Source: JASHPR01 sp963815375
GTDB taxonomy: Bacteria; Actinomycetota; Actinomycetes; Streptosporangiales; Streptosporangiaceae
Assembly (NCBI GenBank): GCA_963815375.1
Contig: CAWFGX010000005.1
Location: 806,001-870,000 of the forward strand
DNA: 64,000 nt
Direction: 5' to 3'
Shown: positions 42,041 through 50,718 of the stretch, in pieces
Numbering within the stretch: the first letter of the stretch is position 1
Layout: every line of letters begins with the position of its first letter
Position numbers and translations under genes: made by a program
The notes under the pieces: model-generated
What the model was told of the DNA's origin: nothing
Databases searched by the model: none
Seen by the model: only the letters and a program-made list of their open reading frames with translations

Positions 42041-42826
42041 ATGACAGATCCAGTGCCCGGGACGGTGCCGGTGCTTGAGGCCCGCGGGGTGACCAAGCAC
42101 TACGGGCATGTCCTCGCGCTGGACGAGGCCGACTTCTCGGCCCGCCCGGGCGAGGTTGTCGCGCTCATCGGGGACAACGGAGCGGGCAAGAGCACGCTGG
42201 TCAAGATCCTCGTCGGGGCAGTCCGGCCGGACGGGGGACAGATCCTTGTCGACGGCAAGCCGGTGAGCCTGACCAGCCCGCTCGATGCCCGCAAGCACGG
42301 GATCGAGGCCGTCTACCAGGACCTGGCCCTGGCCCCCGACCTGGACGCGGCGGCCAACCTCTACCTGGGCCGGGAGATCTCCGAGGTCCCGTTCGTCCAC
42401 GTGCTGAAGCGGCGCGCGATGCGGGAGCGTGCCGTGAAGGCGTTCGCGGAGCTAGGCATCGAGCTGCGCGACATCCGCTCGCCGGTCGGGACGCTGTCCG
42501 GTGGCCAGCGCCAGTCGGTCGCTGTCGCGCGGGCGGTCGCCTTCGCCAGCCGGATCATATTCATGGACGAGCCCACAGCTGCGCTCGGCGTGGTCCAGCG
42601 CGGCCGGGTGCTTGACGTCATGCGGCGGGTCAGGGACCGCGGGGTGTCGGTCGTGCTTGTCAGCCACAACATGCCTGAGGTGCTGGCGGTCGCAGACCGC
42701 GTTGAGGTACTGCGGCTTGGCCGGCGGGTGGCGGCGTTCACTGCTTCGCAGACGTCCGTCGAGGAGCTCGTCGGAGCTATGACCGGAGCCCTTGAGATCG
42801 CGAACGGCAGCGGGGGGCAACGGTGA
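42041..42826 (+). CDS. sugar ABC importer ATP-binding protein, single NBD
   Basis: 261 residues from ATG 42041 (AGGAG ten nt upstream). Walker A GDNGAGKST, signature LSGGQRQSVAVARAV, Walker B IIFMDEPTAALG with the Ala-Leu-Gly variant common in carbohydrate importers, switch His in LVSHNMPEVL. Only one nucleotide-binding domain is present, as in FrcA/XylG-short types rather than double-domain RbsA. Overlaps the permease gene (GTGA). Confidence 0.93.
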   Translation: MTDPVPGTVPVLEARGVTKHYGHVLALDEADFSARPGEVVALIGDNGAGKSTLVKILVGAVRPDGGQILVDGKPVSLTSPLDARKHGIEAVYQDLALAPDLDAAANLYLGREISEVPFVHVLKRRAMRERAVKAFAELGIELRDIRSPVGTLSGGQRQSVAVARAVAFASRIIFMDEPTAALGVVQRGRVLDVMRRVRDRGVSVVLVSHNMPEVLAVADRVEVLRLGRRVAAFTASQTSVEELVGAMTGALEIANGSGGQR

Positions 42827-44100
42827 CCGGCGACAGCGAGGTCCAGCGCGACGAGATGCCAGCGGCACCGGCCCAGGACAGCAATACGCAGTGCGACGAG
42901 GCACCAGCCGCACCCGCTGAGGACAACACGCAGCACGGCGAAACGCCAGCCGCACCCGCTGAGGACAACACGCAGCACAGCGAGACACCAGCGGTACCCG
43001 CCGAGGACAAGGCTCAGCGCGACAAAACACCGGCGGCACCCGGCGGCGACAACGAGACCCGGCGCGACCAGGTGCCAGCGGCACCCCGCGGAGCAGACTT
43101 CGGTGCTGCTGCGCTGCGGGCAGGGCGCCGCCTGATCACCATCAGCGAAACCTGGACGCTGCTGGTGCTGGTCATCCTGATCATCTATTTCTCCGTGCGG
43201 GCCCCGGGCAAGTTCGACACCCTGACCAACTTCTCCCTGATGGGTTCAGGCAACGCCTGGTACCTGGTCATGGCCGTGGGGGAGACGTTCGTGATCCTGA
43301 CTGCCGGGATCGACCTCGCGGTGGGGGCCGTGCTCGTTCTCGCCGGGGTCGTCGCCGACCTCTACTGCATCCACCACGGAGGTGCAGGAGCGGGCTGGGG
43401 CACTATCGCGGTGGGTGCGGTGCTGGCGCTGGTCATAGGCGCCGGGTGTGGCGCCATCCAGGGGTTTGGCGTGACCAAGCTCAAGGTCCCGCCGCTGATT
43501 GTCACGCTGGGTGGGTTCATCGCCTTCACCGGGGCGGCGTACCTGATCACCGGCGGCGCTGACTTCCGCACCACGCCGGGGCGGCTGGTGAATACGATCG
43601 GACTTGGCAACGTCAGCGGCGCTATCCCTGTCCCGTGGCTGATCGTGATCAGCTTCGGTGTCGCGATCATTTTCGGCCTGATCCTGGCGTTCACTCGGTT
43701 CGGCAGGCACACCTATGCGATCGGCTCGAACCCGGAGGCGGCCCGGCGGGCCGGCATCGCCGTCGACCGGCACCTGATCAAGGTCTACGCGCTGTCCGGG
43801 CTGCTGGCCGGGGTGGCCGGGATCCTGTCTCTGGCCAACTTCAGCTCCACCACGATCGCTGGCCACTCATTCGACAACCTCACCGTGATCACCGGGGTTG
43901 TGCTCGGCGGCGCGAGCCTGTTCGGCGGCCGGGGGACGATGCTGGGCAGCGTCATCGGCCTGGCCATCCCCGCGGTGCTGCTGACCGGGCTGACCGTCAT
44001 CGGGCTCAACCAGTACTGGCAGGACGTGGCTATCGGCGCCGTGCTGGTGGCCGCGGTCAGCCTCGATCAGTTCCGCCACCGGCTGCGCGAGCGAGCCTGA
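42823..44100 (+). CDS. sugar ABC importer permease with a repeat-rich N-terminal tail
   Basis: 425 residues from GTG 42823. The last 325 residues are an RbsC/FrcC-type permease with eight to ten membrane spans and the typical LTAGIDLAVGAVLVLAGVVA, FGVTKLKVPPLIVTLGGFIA, AIGSNPEAARRAGI and LLAGVAGILSLANF. The first 95 residues are unusual: an acidic Ala/Pro tail with about five repeats of the pattern AAPAEDNTQHxET. Such a tail is not part of the permease family. Confidence 0.92.
   Translation: MTGDSEVQRDEMPAAPAQDSNTQCDEAPAAPAEDNTQHGETPAAPAEDNTQHSETPAVPAEDKAQRDKTPAAPGGDNETRRDQVPAAPRGADFGAAALRAGRRLITISETWTLLVLVILIIYFSVRAPGKFDTLTNFSLMGSGNAWYLVMAVGETFVILTAGIDLAVGAVLVLAGVVADLYCIHHGGAGAGWGTIAVGAVLALVIGAGCGAIQGFGVTKLKVPPLIVTLGGFIAFTGAAYLITGGADFRTTPGRLVNTIGLGNVSGAIPVPWLIVISFGVAIIFGLILAFTRFGRHTYAIGSNPEAARRAGIAVDRHLIKVYALSGLLAGVAGILSLANFSSTTIAGHSFDNLTVITGVVLGGASLFGGRGTMLGSVIGLAIPAVLLTGLTVIGLNQYWQDVAIGAVLVAAVSLDQFRHRLRERA
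42850..43086 (+). repeat. about five 45-bp tandem repeats in the permease N-terminus
   Basis: Repeats encode the 15-residue pattern AAPAEDNTQHGETP, with the two middle copies nearly identical in DNA (CCAGCCGCACCCGCTGAGG, ACAACACGCAGCAC). Multiples of three keep the frame. The repeat probably grew by slippage. Confidence 0.85.
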
Positions 44101-44152
44101 GGCGGCGTCACGGCGGCCGCGCGCTCGCGGCCATTCCCCCCAGGAGGAACCA

Positions 44153-45133
44153 ATGCACAGCAGGCTAAGAACGATGGTCGCAGGGCTGGCCGTAGTCGGC
44201 CTCGCCGTGGCCGTTGCCGGCTGCGGCTCGTCGAGCGGCGGCAGCAGCCAGAAGACGATGGAACTCATCGTCGGCACCAAGAGCGATGACTTCTACGTCA
44301 CGATGGAGTGCGGCGCCGAGCAGGAGGCAAGGAAGCTCGGGATTAAGCTCACCGTCACCGGCCCAGCAACATTCAGCATTCCCCAGCAGAAGCCGCTGAT
44401 CGACACCGTGGCGGTGACCAAGCCGGACGCGCTGATCGTGGCCCCCACGGACAGCGCGGCGCTCGACCCGGACCTGGAGCGGGTACAGCATGCCGGGACG
44501 AAGCTGATCTTCGTCGACACCTCGGCGTCCGACCCGTCACTCGGGCTGTCGAGGATCTCGTCGGACAACGCCGCCGGCGGCAAGCTCGCCGCGGATAGCC
44601 TCGGCACACTGATCGGCGGCAAGGGGACGGTGGCTGTGATCAGCGTCGCCAAGGGCGTGTCCACCACCGACGCCCGAGTCGCGGGCTTCGAGCAGGAGAT
44701 GGCGTCCAAGTACCCGGGCGTCAAGTTGCTCGCCGAGCAGAACGACGACGCGGACAGCGTGACAACCGCCGAGCAGTTCATCGAGGCGGACATCACCGCG
44801 AACCCGAGCCTGAGCGGCGCCTTCGCGGCGAACGTGATTACCGCCCAGGGAGCGGCCTCCGGCATCGCCCAGGCTCACAAGACGGGCGTGGTCAAGCTCG
44901 CCACCTTTGACGCCGACCCGACCCAGATGTCGATGATGACCAGCGGCACGATCCAGCTCGCGATCGCGCAGGAGCCCGCGGTTGAGGGAGCAGACGGCGT
45001 GGAGCAGGCGCTGAACGCGATCGACGGCAAGACCGTCACCAAGAACATCGCCACTCCTCTGATCGCCATCACCTCGGCGAACATGAACGACTCCAGCGTC
45101 AAGCCGTACGTCTACGAATCGAGCTGCAGCTAG
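44153..45133 (+). CDS. sugar-binding lipoprotein of the ABC importer (RbsB-like)
   Basis: 326 residues. Lipoprotein signal with lipobox AVAGCG and a Gly/Ser linker. Type-I binding-protein fold: ELIVGTKSDDFYVTMECGAE, DTVAVTKPDALIVAPTDSAA, LIFVDTSASDPSLGLSRISS, FAANVITAQGAASGIAQAHK, IQLAIAQEPAVEGADGVEQA. It binds the imported sugar; the exact ligand is unknown. Last gene of the LacI-2 controlled operon. Confidence 0.92.
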   Translation: MHSRLRTMVAGLAVVGLAVAVAGCGSSSGGSSQKTMELIVGTKSDDFYVTMECGAEQEARKLGIKLTVTGPATFSIPQQKPLIDTVAVTKPDALIVAPTDSAALDPDLERVQHAGTKLIFVDTSASDPSLGLSRISSDNAAGGKLAADSLGTLIGGKGTVAVISVAKGVSTTDARVAGFEQEMASKYPGVKLLAEQNDDADSVTTAEQFIEADITANPSLSGAFAANVITAQGAASGIAQAHKTGVVKLATFDADPTQMSMMTSGTIQLAIAQEPAVEGADGVEQALNAIDGKTVTKNIATPLIAITSANMNDSSVKPYVYESSCS

Positions 45134-45147
45134 CAAGGTGTAGCGGC

Positions 45148-45185
45148 GCGGGGGCGCCCCAGGCAGCTGCCCGGGGCGCCCCCGC
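45148..45185 (+). terminator. 13-bp stem-loop after the sugar-binding protein gene
   Basis: GCGGGGGCGCCCC (45148-45160) and GGGGCGCCCCCGC (45173-45185) are exact complements with a 12-nt loop, ending in TTGCT. It begins 15 nt after the stop and ends the importer operon. Confidence 0.85.
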
Positions 45186-45377
45186 TTGCTGCCCGGGGCC
45201 CGCCTCATCCAGCGCACGAGGCAGCCGAAAATCCGCTTGATGTGCGACACCTCGGCTCGGTTTGATGGGTGGCACACCCCAGGTACCTCGGTTGACTGCG
45301 GCCTCACAGTGGTGCGGCTAGGGTGTCTTCGCCCTTTTTCCGCACCGCCATCGTTCTGGCGTGCGAAGCAGGGAGAC

Positions 45378-46148
45378 ATGCTGTCGGCTGTTCAGCGTGA
45401 TGAGTTTGACCGACGTGGCATCCTGCGCCTTCCCGCGGCCATTCCCCCAGCCGAGGTGACGGCCATGCACCAGCGCCTGTGGGAGCACCTGCTCGAAAGG
45501 CACGCGATCCACCCGGATCGGCCGGAAACCTGGACCGTGCACATGCCGGCGCAGTTTCAGAAACTGACCGGCGCCGGAGCCTTCGACGCGATGGCCACCG
45601 ACCAGCTCTGCGCGGTCATCGACGACCTGCTCGGTGCCGGCCGCTGGCAGCGACCGGCGCACTGGGGCCGGCCGCTAGTGACGTTTCCGCGCTCCGGCGC
45701 TGCCTGGGATGTCCCTACGAGCGGCTGGCACCTGGATTCGCAGGGCGACCTGGATGAGCTGACGATGCTGGTGGTCTTCGCCCACCTTGCGCCCGTGCGG
45801 CCCCGGGGTGGCGGCACGCTGGTGGTCACCGGCTCACAGCGGCTGACCACGCGAGCAGGACCGCAGGCAGGCAACGTACCGGTTCGCTCGGCCGAGGTGA
45901 AGGCGTATCTGAGAACGGTGCATCCGTGGCTGCGTGACCTGTGGAACACCGACGGCGATAGCGACCGAATCCACCGCTGCCTGGTGGAAGGCGCGGTCAT
46001 CGATGACGTTCAGGTTCGGGTCGAGGAGCTCACCGGCGAGCCGGGCGATGTGGTCATCATGCATCCCAGGCTGCTACATGTGATGGCACCCAACAGCCTC
46101 CAGGATCCGCGAATGATGCTCTTGCAGTTCCTCCACTGGCGGTCATAA
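45378..46148 (+). CDS. phytanoyl-CoA dioxygenase (PhyH)-like protein
   Basis: 256 residues from ATG 45378 (GGGAG upstream). Fe(II)/2-oxoglutarate ligands: His and Asp in SGWHLDSQGDLDEL and the distal His in IMHPRLLHVMAPN, with an Arg near RMMLLQF. Probably hydroxylates a small organic substrate. No metabolic partner is adjacent, so the substrate is open. The 192 nt before it hold no other feature. Confidence 0.82.
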   Translation: MLSAVQRDEFDRRGILRLPAAIPPAEVTAMHQRLWEHLLERHAIHPDRPETWTVHMPAQFQKLTGAGAFDAMATDQLCAVIDDLLGAGRWQRPAHWGRPLVTFPRSGAAWDVPTSGWHLDSQGDLDELTMLVVFAHLAPVRPRGGGTLVVTGSQRLTTRAGPQAGNVPVRSAEVKAYLRTVHPWLRDLWNTDGDSDRIHRCLVEGAVIDDVQVRVEELTGEPGDVVIMHPRLLHVMAPNSLQDPRMMLLQFLHWRS

Positions 46149-46249
46149 CGCCTGCGCGGCGGAATTCCGGCCACGGCGCTTAATGGTCGCGTCATGTTTG
46201 CCAGGTAGACCTGCCTTCTGCGGTGACGTCCCGCCGCACAGGAGGCGCA

Positions 46250-47638
46250 GTGCACAGGTCGGTGACGGGCGGAGCCAGTTCGCCTGCCGGAGCGCGCGGA
46301 CAGCCGAGCCCCAGGCCTGCCTCGCCACGCGAAGCTCCTCCTGGGCCGTATGCGGAGGGCTATCCAGAGGACTACGCCGACACCTGCACCGAGGATTACC
46401 GGGGGGAGTACCCCGGCGCCTACATACAGGAAGACCCCGAGGACTATCCCGAGTTTGGCGCGGCCGCGACTCCGGCTGGCCTGCCACCGAACCGTGGCAG
46501 CCGTTCGCATCGCAGGCGGCGGCGTTTGCTGCGTCGGCGCTGGGTTCAGGCAATCCTGGCGCTGGCGGCCGCGTTCGTGGTCGCCGTTTCCTGGTCGGTG
46601 GGAAACGCGCTGACCGTCCCTGGGGGCGGCACAACGTCAGATCGCCTGGCCGAGTGGGCGCGTGATCATTACCTCGGACCCGTGGTGACGCTGGGTGAGT
46701 GGCTGACTTACCAGCCGCCGAAGGTAGGCGGCAAGCCGTCGTTCGCGCTAACGCCGCGTGCCGCCCAGAACCAGCCTGTCAGGAAGCCCGGCGGATCCGT
46801 CCCTGCCTATCCGCCGCCAGCGACGCTGGCTTCGCTGGCGGGCGCTCCGCTTCCGGGCGAGGGCCAGTGGCGCGTGGTCGCCACGGCGAACGGCGCGCCC
46901 GCTGTCTACGCCACCTTCCTCCGGGCGAGCAACGTGTACTCCTCCTACGTGGCCGGGATCGCATCGATCAACCAGAACCTGGTCAGTTTCCAGCTCCGGC
47001 CTGGGTCCGAGGACCCGGGACCCGGCAACTGGAACGCCCCGGACCTCATTCCGCCAGGCACCCGCACCGGCCTGCTGGCGACGTTCAACAGCGGATTCAA
47101 GATCGCCCAGTCGGACGGCGGCTTCTACCTGAACGGCGCTACGGCTGGGACTCTGACCGACGGGATCGCCTCGGTCGTGTACTACCGGGACGGGCACATC
47201 GCGATCGGGGTATGGGGCCAGACCGCCGGAATGACCCCCGACGTGGTGGGGGTGCGGCAGAACCTGCACCTCATCGTCGCGGGCGGCATGATCCCGTCAT
47301 CGGTCGACAGCAACGTCGAGTCCAGCTGGGGTGCGACCCTGGGCGGTGGCTACTACGTATGGCGGTCGGGTATCGGCATCACCGCCGACGGGCGCGTCAT
47401 CTTCGCCTACGGCCCGGCGCTAAACGTGCGGGAACTGGCCGTGTTGCTGCAGCGGGCAGGCGCGGTGAATGCCATGCAGCTCGACATCAACCCGGAGTGG
47501 ATGTCGTTCATGTACTACCAGCCCGGTCTGGATCCCGCTGACCCGACTCCGACGGCGCTGCTCCCGAACCAGAATCAGCCAGCAGACCGCTACTACTCGG
47601 TGTCCGGCCGTGACTTCACAGCCGTGTACGCGAAGTGA
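46250..47638 (+). CDS. membrane-anchored NAGPA-like (phosphodiester glycosidase) protein in the DPA operon
   Basis: 462 residues from GTG 46250, which has GGAGG just before it. A cytoplasmic Tyr/Asp/Glu/Pro-rich tail (EGYPEDYADTCTEDYRGEYP) is followed by a poly-Arg stop-transfer (RRRRRLLRRR) and one membrane helix. The extracytoplasmic domain has TFNSGFKIAQSDGGFYLNG, LHLIVAGGMIPSSVDSN and QLDINPEWMSFMYYQP, as in NAGPA/DUF2233 proteins. Its stop overlaps the UbiA-like gene, so a role in arabinan or cell-wall glycophosphate handling is likely. Confidence 0.65.
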   Translation: MHRSVTGGASSPAGARGQPSPRPASPREAPPGPYAEGYPEDYADTCTEDYRGEYPGAYIQEDPEDYPEFGAAATPAGLPPNRGSRSHRRRRRLLRRRWVQAILALAAAFVVAVSWSVGNALTVPGGGTTSDRLAEWARDHYLGPVVTLGEWLTYQPPKVGGKPSFALTPRAAQNQPVRKPGGSVPAYPPPATLASLAGAPLPGEGQWRVVATANGAPAVYATFLRASNVYSSYVAGIASINQNLVSFQLRPGSEDPGPGNWNAPDLIPPGTRTGLLATFNSGFKIAQSDGGFYLNGATAGTLTDGIASVVYYRDGHIAIGVWGQTAGMTPDVVGVRQNLHLIVAGGMIPSSVDSNVESSWGATLGGGYYVWRSGIGITADGRVIFAYGPALNVRELAVLLQRAGAVNAMQLDINPEWMSFMYYQPGLDPADPTPTALLPNQNQPADRYYSVSGRDFTAVYAK

Positions 47639-48570
47639 CGTCCCGGATTAGGCCTGCCGGGCCGCCAGCCACGGTCCGCCGCGCGCCCGCGGGCGGCGTC
47701 GCGCCGGTGCTCTGGCTGGCAGCGGTCGTCCAGACCGCGCGGCCCCGCCAGTGGCCGAAGAATCTCCTCGTATTCGCGGCGCCGCTGGCGGGCGCGTCGC
47801 TCGGGCGAGACGATGGCCTCGCGTATTCCCTGGTGTGCGCGGCGCTGTTCATCGGCGCCTCATCTGCTGTTTACTTCATCAACGACGTGGCCGACGCCGA
47901 CCGCGACCGCATGCACCCAGTCAAGAGGTTCCGTCCGGTGGCCTCGGGACGGCTGCCGAGGAGCCACGCCCTGGTCCTGGCGGCACTGTGCGCGACGGCG
48001 GCCATAGCCGGGGGAGTGGGCATCAGGGAGCCGCGCCTGTCCGCTGTCATCGGCATCTACCTCGTCCTGTCGCTGTTCTACTCGCTCGCTGGCAAGCACA
48101 TCCCAGTGCTGGAACTGGGCCTTGTGGCTTCCGGCTTTGTGCTGCGTGCGATCGGCGGCGCTATCGCCACGCACGTCCGGCCGTCCGGCTGGTTCCTCGT
48201 CGTGTGCAGCCTCGGCGCGCTGATGGTCGCGATCGCCAAGCGTTACACCGAGCTCGCCCTGCTCGACCGGGGTGCGGCAGCACACCGGCCGGTCATGAGC
48301 CGGTACCGCGCGCCGATGCTGCGGCTCGGCGAGCGGATCGTGGCGGGAGCTATCATCCTGGCCTACGTGCTCTGGGCGCAGGGTGAGACCAGCCCGTGGA
48401 TGGCCGGCTGGCACCTGGCAAGTGTCCTGCCGCTGGCCGCGGCGCTGGCACGGTTTGACCAGCTGACAGGCCGGGCGACCGGCAAGCCGGTCGAGGAGCT
48501 GATCACAAAGGACGGGGTGATGATCTACTGTGAGCTGGCCTGGCTTGCTATGTTCGCCGCGGGGCTGTAG
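47635..48570 (+). CDS. decaprenyl-phosphate phosphoribosyltransferase (UbiA family)
   Basis: 311 residues from GTG 47635 (GTGA overlap). Motif 1 is FINDVADADRDRMHPVKRFR with the Mg-binding Asp residues, motif 2 appears as FYSLAGKHIPVLELG, and nine membrane spans are expected. As in Rv3806c of M. tuberculosis it would join PRPP to decaprenyl phosphate, the first step to decaprenyl-phosphoryl-arabinose. The two following genes supply the next steps. Confidence 0.92.
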   Translation: MTSRIRPAGPPATVRRAPAGGVAPVLWLAAVVQTARPRQWPKNLLVFAAPLAGASLGRDDGLAYSLVCAALFIGASSAVYFINDVADADRDRMHPVKRFRPVASGRLPRSHALVLAALCATAAIAGGVGIREPRLSAVIGIYLVLSLFYSLAGKHIPVLELGLVASGFVLRAIGGAIATHVRPSGWFLVVCSLGALMVAIAKRYTELALLDRGAAAHRPVMSRYRAPMLRLGERIVAGAIILAYVLWAQGETSPWMAGWHLASVLPLAAALARFDQLTGRATGKPVEELITKDGVMIYCELAWLAMFAAGL

Positions 48571-49920
48571 ATGAGCGCCACCGTCGGGACCTACAGGATG
48601 CTGACCGGGTGGGGCCGGACTGCCCCGTCCCGGGCCATCGTGACCGGCCCGATGAGCCGCGAGGCACTGCAGGACCTGGTGGCCAGCCGCCCGAGCCGGG
48701 GGGTGCTCGCGCGCGGTGCGGGCCGGAGCTACGGCGACGCCGCGCAGAACGCAGACGGCCACATCGTGGCCCCGGTGACCGAGCCGCACGTCGAGGTGGA
48801 CGTGGCGGGCGCACGGCTGCGTGCCGCCGCGTCCACAACCTTTACCGAGCTGCTGGCGGCGGCAGTGCCGCACGGCCTGATGCTGCCGGTCCTGCCAGGC
48901 ACCCGGCACCTGACCATTGGCGGCGCGGTTGCCGCTGACGTGCACGGCAAGAACCACCGCCTCGACGGGAGCGTCGGCGCCTGGGTGGACCAGATCGAGC
49001 TGATTGACGGCTCCGGGAGCCCACGGACGCTGACGCCGCAGGATGACCCGGCGGCGTTCTGGGCCACGGTGGGCGGAATGGGGCTGACAGGCATCATCCT
49101 GTCCGTGACGCTGCGGCTGATCGAGGTGCGCAGCGCCATGTTCACGGCCACCACACGGCGCCTGGCGGACCTTGACGCTCTGCTGTCGGCGATGGACGCA
49201 GCCGGTAGCCGGTACGTGGTGGCGTGGGTCGACACCACAGCGACGGGCCGGTCGCTCGGGCGCAGCGTCCTTGACACCGGCGACCACCTGGACGGCCCGC
49301 ACCCTGTGATGGAGAGCGACGGCCTGGCCTACCGCGCGCCGCGCGTCCCTCGCTTGCCCGCGCTGCCGTTCCGTCCGGTCACGCCGTTCACGGCGCGAGG
49401 CTTCAACACAGTGTGGTTCCGCAAAGCGCCCCGGGTTCATACAGGTGTCTGCGACCTGACGACCTTCTTCCACCGGCTAGATGCCGTCGACGGGTGGAAC
49501 CGCGCAATCGGCCCCCGCGGGTTCGTCCAGTACCAATTCTTGGCGCCCGAGGGCAGCGAGAAGATCATCGCCGCAGTGCTTGAGACGCTGCAGCGGCACC
49601 GGTGCCCGGCGTTTCTCGGCACACTGAAGCGGTTCGGGACAGCCAACCAGTCGCTGCTGTCGTTTCCCGTCCCTGGCTGGGCTTTCGCCGTCGACATTCC
49701 CGCCGGCAATCCGCGGCTCGCGCCTCTGCTGGACGAGTTCGACCGGCAGGTCGCTGACGCCGGCGGCCATGTCTACCTGGCCAAGGATTCGAGGCTGAGC
49801 CAGGCAGCCTTCGAGGCCATGTACCCGGCTGCCAAGTGGCTGACCGAGCGGGGACGGCTCGACCCATCTGGTGTCTTCCGGTCCGACCTTGGCTGCAGAC
49901 TGGGCTTGTGCGACAGATGA
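48571..49920 (+). CDS. dprE1: decaprenylphosphoryl-beta-D-ribose 2-oxidase
   Basis: 449 residues. VAO-type FAD oxidase: GVLARGAGRSYGDAAQNADG, LPGTRHLTIGGAVAADVHGK followed by NHRLDGSVG, FWATVGGMGLTGIIL, and the end block VYLAKDSRLSQAAFEAMYPA. Oxidises DPR at C2 for conversion to DPA. At the position matching Cys387 of the mycobacterial enzyme (in a WNVCVDFP-like motif) this protein has Ala373 (GWAFAVDIP). Starts at the codon after the UbiA-like stop. Confidence 0.93.
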   Translation: MSATVGTYRMLTGWGRTAPSRAIVTGPMSREALQDLVASRPSRGVLARGAGRSYGDAAQNADGHIVAPVTEPHVEVDVAGARLRAAASTTFTELLAAAVPHGLMLPVLPGTRHLTIGGAVAADVHGKNHRLDGSVGAWVDQIELIDGSGSPRTLTPQDDPAAFWATVGGMGLTGIILSVTLRLIEVRSAMFTATTRRLADLDALLSAMDAAGSRYVVAWVDTTATGRSLGRSVLDTGDHLDGPHPVMESDGLAYRAPRVPRLPALPFRPVTPFTARGFNTVWFRKAPRVHTGVCDLTTFFHRLDAVDGWNRAIGPRGFVQYQFLAPEGSEKIIAAVLETLQRHRCPAFLGTLKRFGTANQSLLSFPVPGWAFAVDIPAGNPRLAPLLDEFDRQVADAGGHVYLAKDSRLSQAAFEAMYPAAKWLTERGRLDPSGVFRSDLGCRLGLCDR

Positions 49921-50708
49921 CGGCCGACGGGCAGCCCCGGACAAGCGGTAACGCAGCGGGCGTCGGCGAGCCGCCCGGGGTCATCAGGCGGGTCCTGCTG
50001 CTCGGCGGTTCCAGTGAGATCGGGCAGCAGATCCTGGCTGCGCTGCGGCTGCCGCCACAGGCCGAGGTGGTGCTGGCCGGCCGCGACGAGCAGCGGATGG
50101 CAGCGGCGGCCGGGCTGCTGGGTTGCCGTGTCCGGACAGTACGCTACGACGCCGTTGCGCTCGACACCCACGAGGCCGTGGTGGACCAGGCGTTCGCGTC
50201 CGGCGAGGTCGACCTCGTGATCAGCGCAGCGGGGGTCCTGGTCCCGCAGAACGTACTGGCGGGCGACCCGATGCAGGCCAGCCGTCTCGTCGAGACGAAC
50301 TTCACAGGCCATGTAACGACCTTGCTCGCCGCGGCGGCCCGGCTACGCGCCCAGGGCCACGGCACGATCGTTGTGCTGTCCTCGGTCGCCGCTATCCGGC
50401 CCCGCCGGGCGAACTTCGTGTACGGCGCGGCCAAGGCAGGGCTCGACGCGTTCGGCCGCGGGCTGGCCGACTCGCTCTACGGCAGCGGAGTACGGGTGCT
50501 GCTGGTCCGGCCGGGCTTTGTGACCGGCCGGATGACGCGGGGCATGGCACCCGCGCCGCTGGCCACCACGCCCGCTGCTGTGGGTACGGCGGTGGCGGCC
50601 GCGCTGGCTGGGCGGGCTGGCATGGTCTGGGTGCCGCGGCAGATGGCTGTCCTCGCGACCGGGCTGAGGCTGGTCCCAAGGCCGCTCTGGCGCCGGCTGC
50701 GCAGGTGA
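49917..50708 (+). CDS. dprE2: decaprenylphosphoryl-2-keto-ribose reductase
   Basis: 263 residues from ATG 49917 (ATGA overlap with dprE1). Short-chain reductase: LLLGGSSEIGQQILAALRLP, SAAGVLVPQNVLAGDP, VVLSSVAAIRPRRANFVYGA with YGAAK, and RPGFVTGRMTRGMAPAP, which is typical of DprE2. It completes the 2'-epimerisation of DPR to DPA with DprE1. Confidence 0.93.
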   Translation: MTADGQPRTSGNAAGVGEPPGVIRRVLLLGGSSEIGQQILAALRLPPQAEVVLAGRDEQRMAAAAGLLGCRVRTVRYDAVALDTHEAVVDQAFASGEVDLVISAAGVLVPQNVLAGDPMQASRLVETNFTGHVTTLLAAAARLRAQGHGTIVVLSSVAAIRPRRANFVYGAAKAGLDAFGRGLADSLYGSGVRVLLVRPGFVTGRMTRGMAPAPLATTPAAVGTAVAAALAGRAGMVWVPRQMAVLATGLRLVPRPLWRRLRR

Positions 50709-50718
50709 GGACTATCAG

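Noticed and set aside
47860..49473. Long minus-strand open frame opposite UbiA-like and dprE1 genes
   Set aside because: Antisense to two highly conserved genes of one pathway; His/Arg-rich shadow composition.
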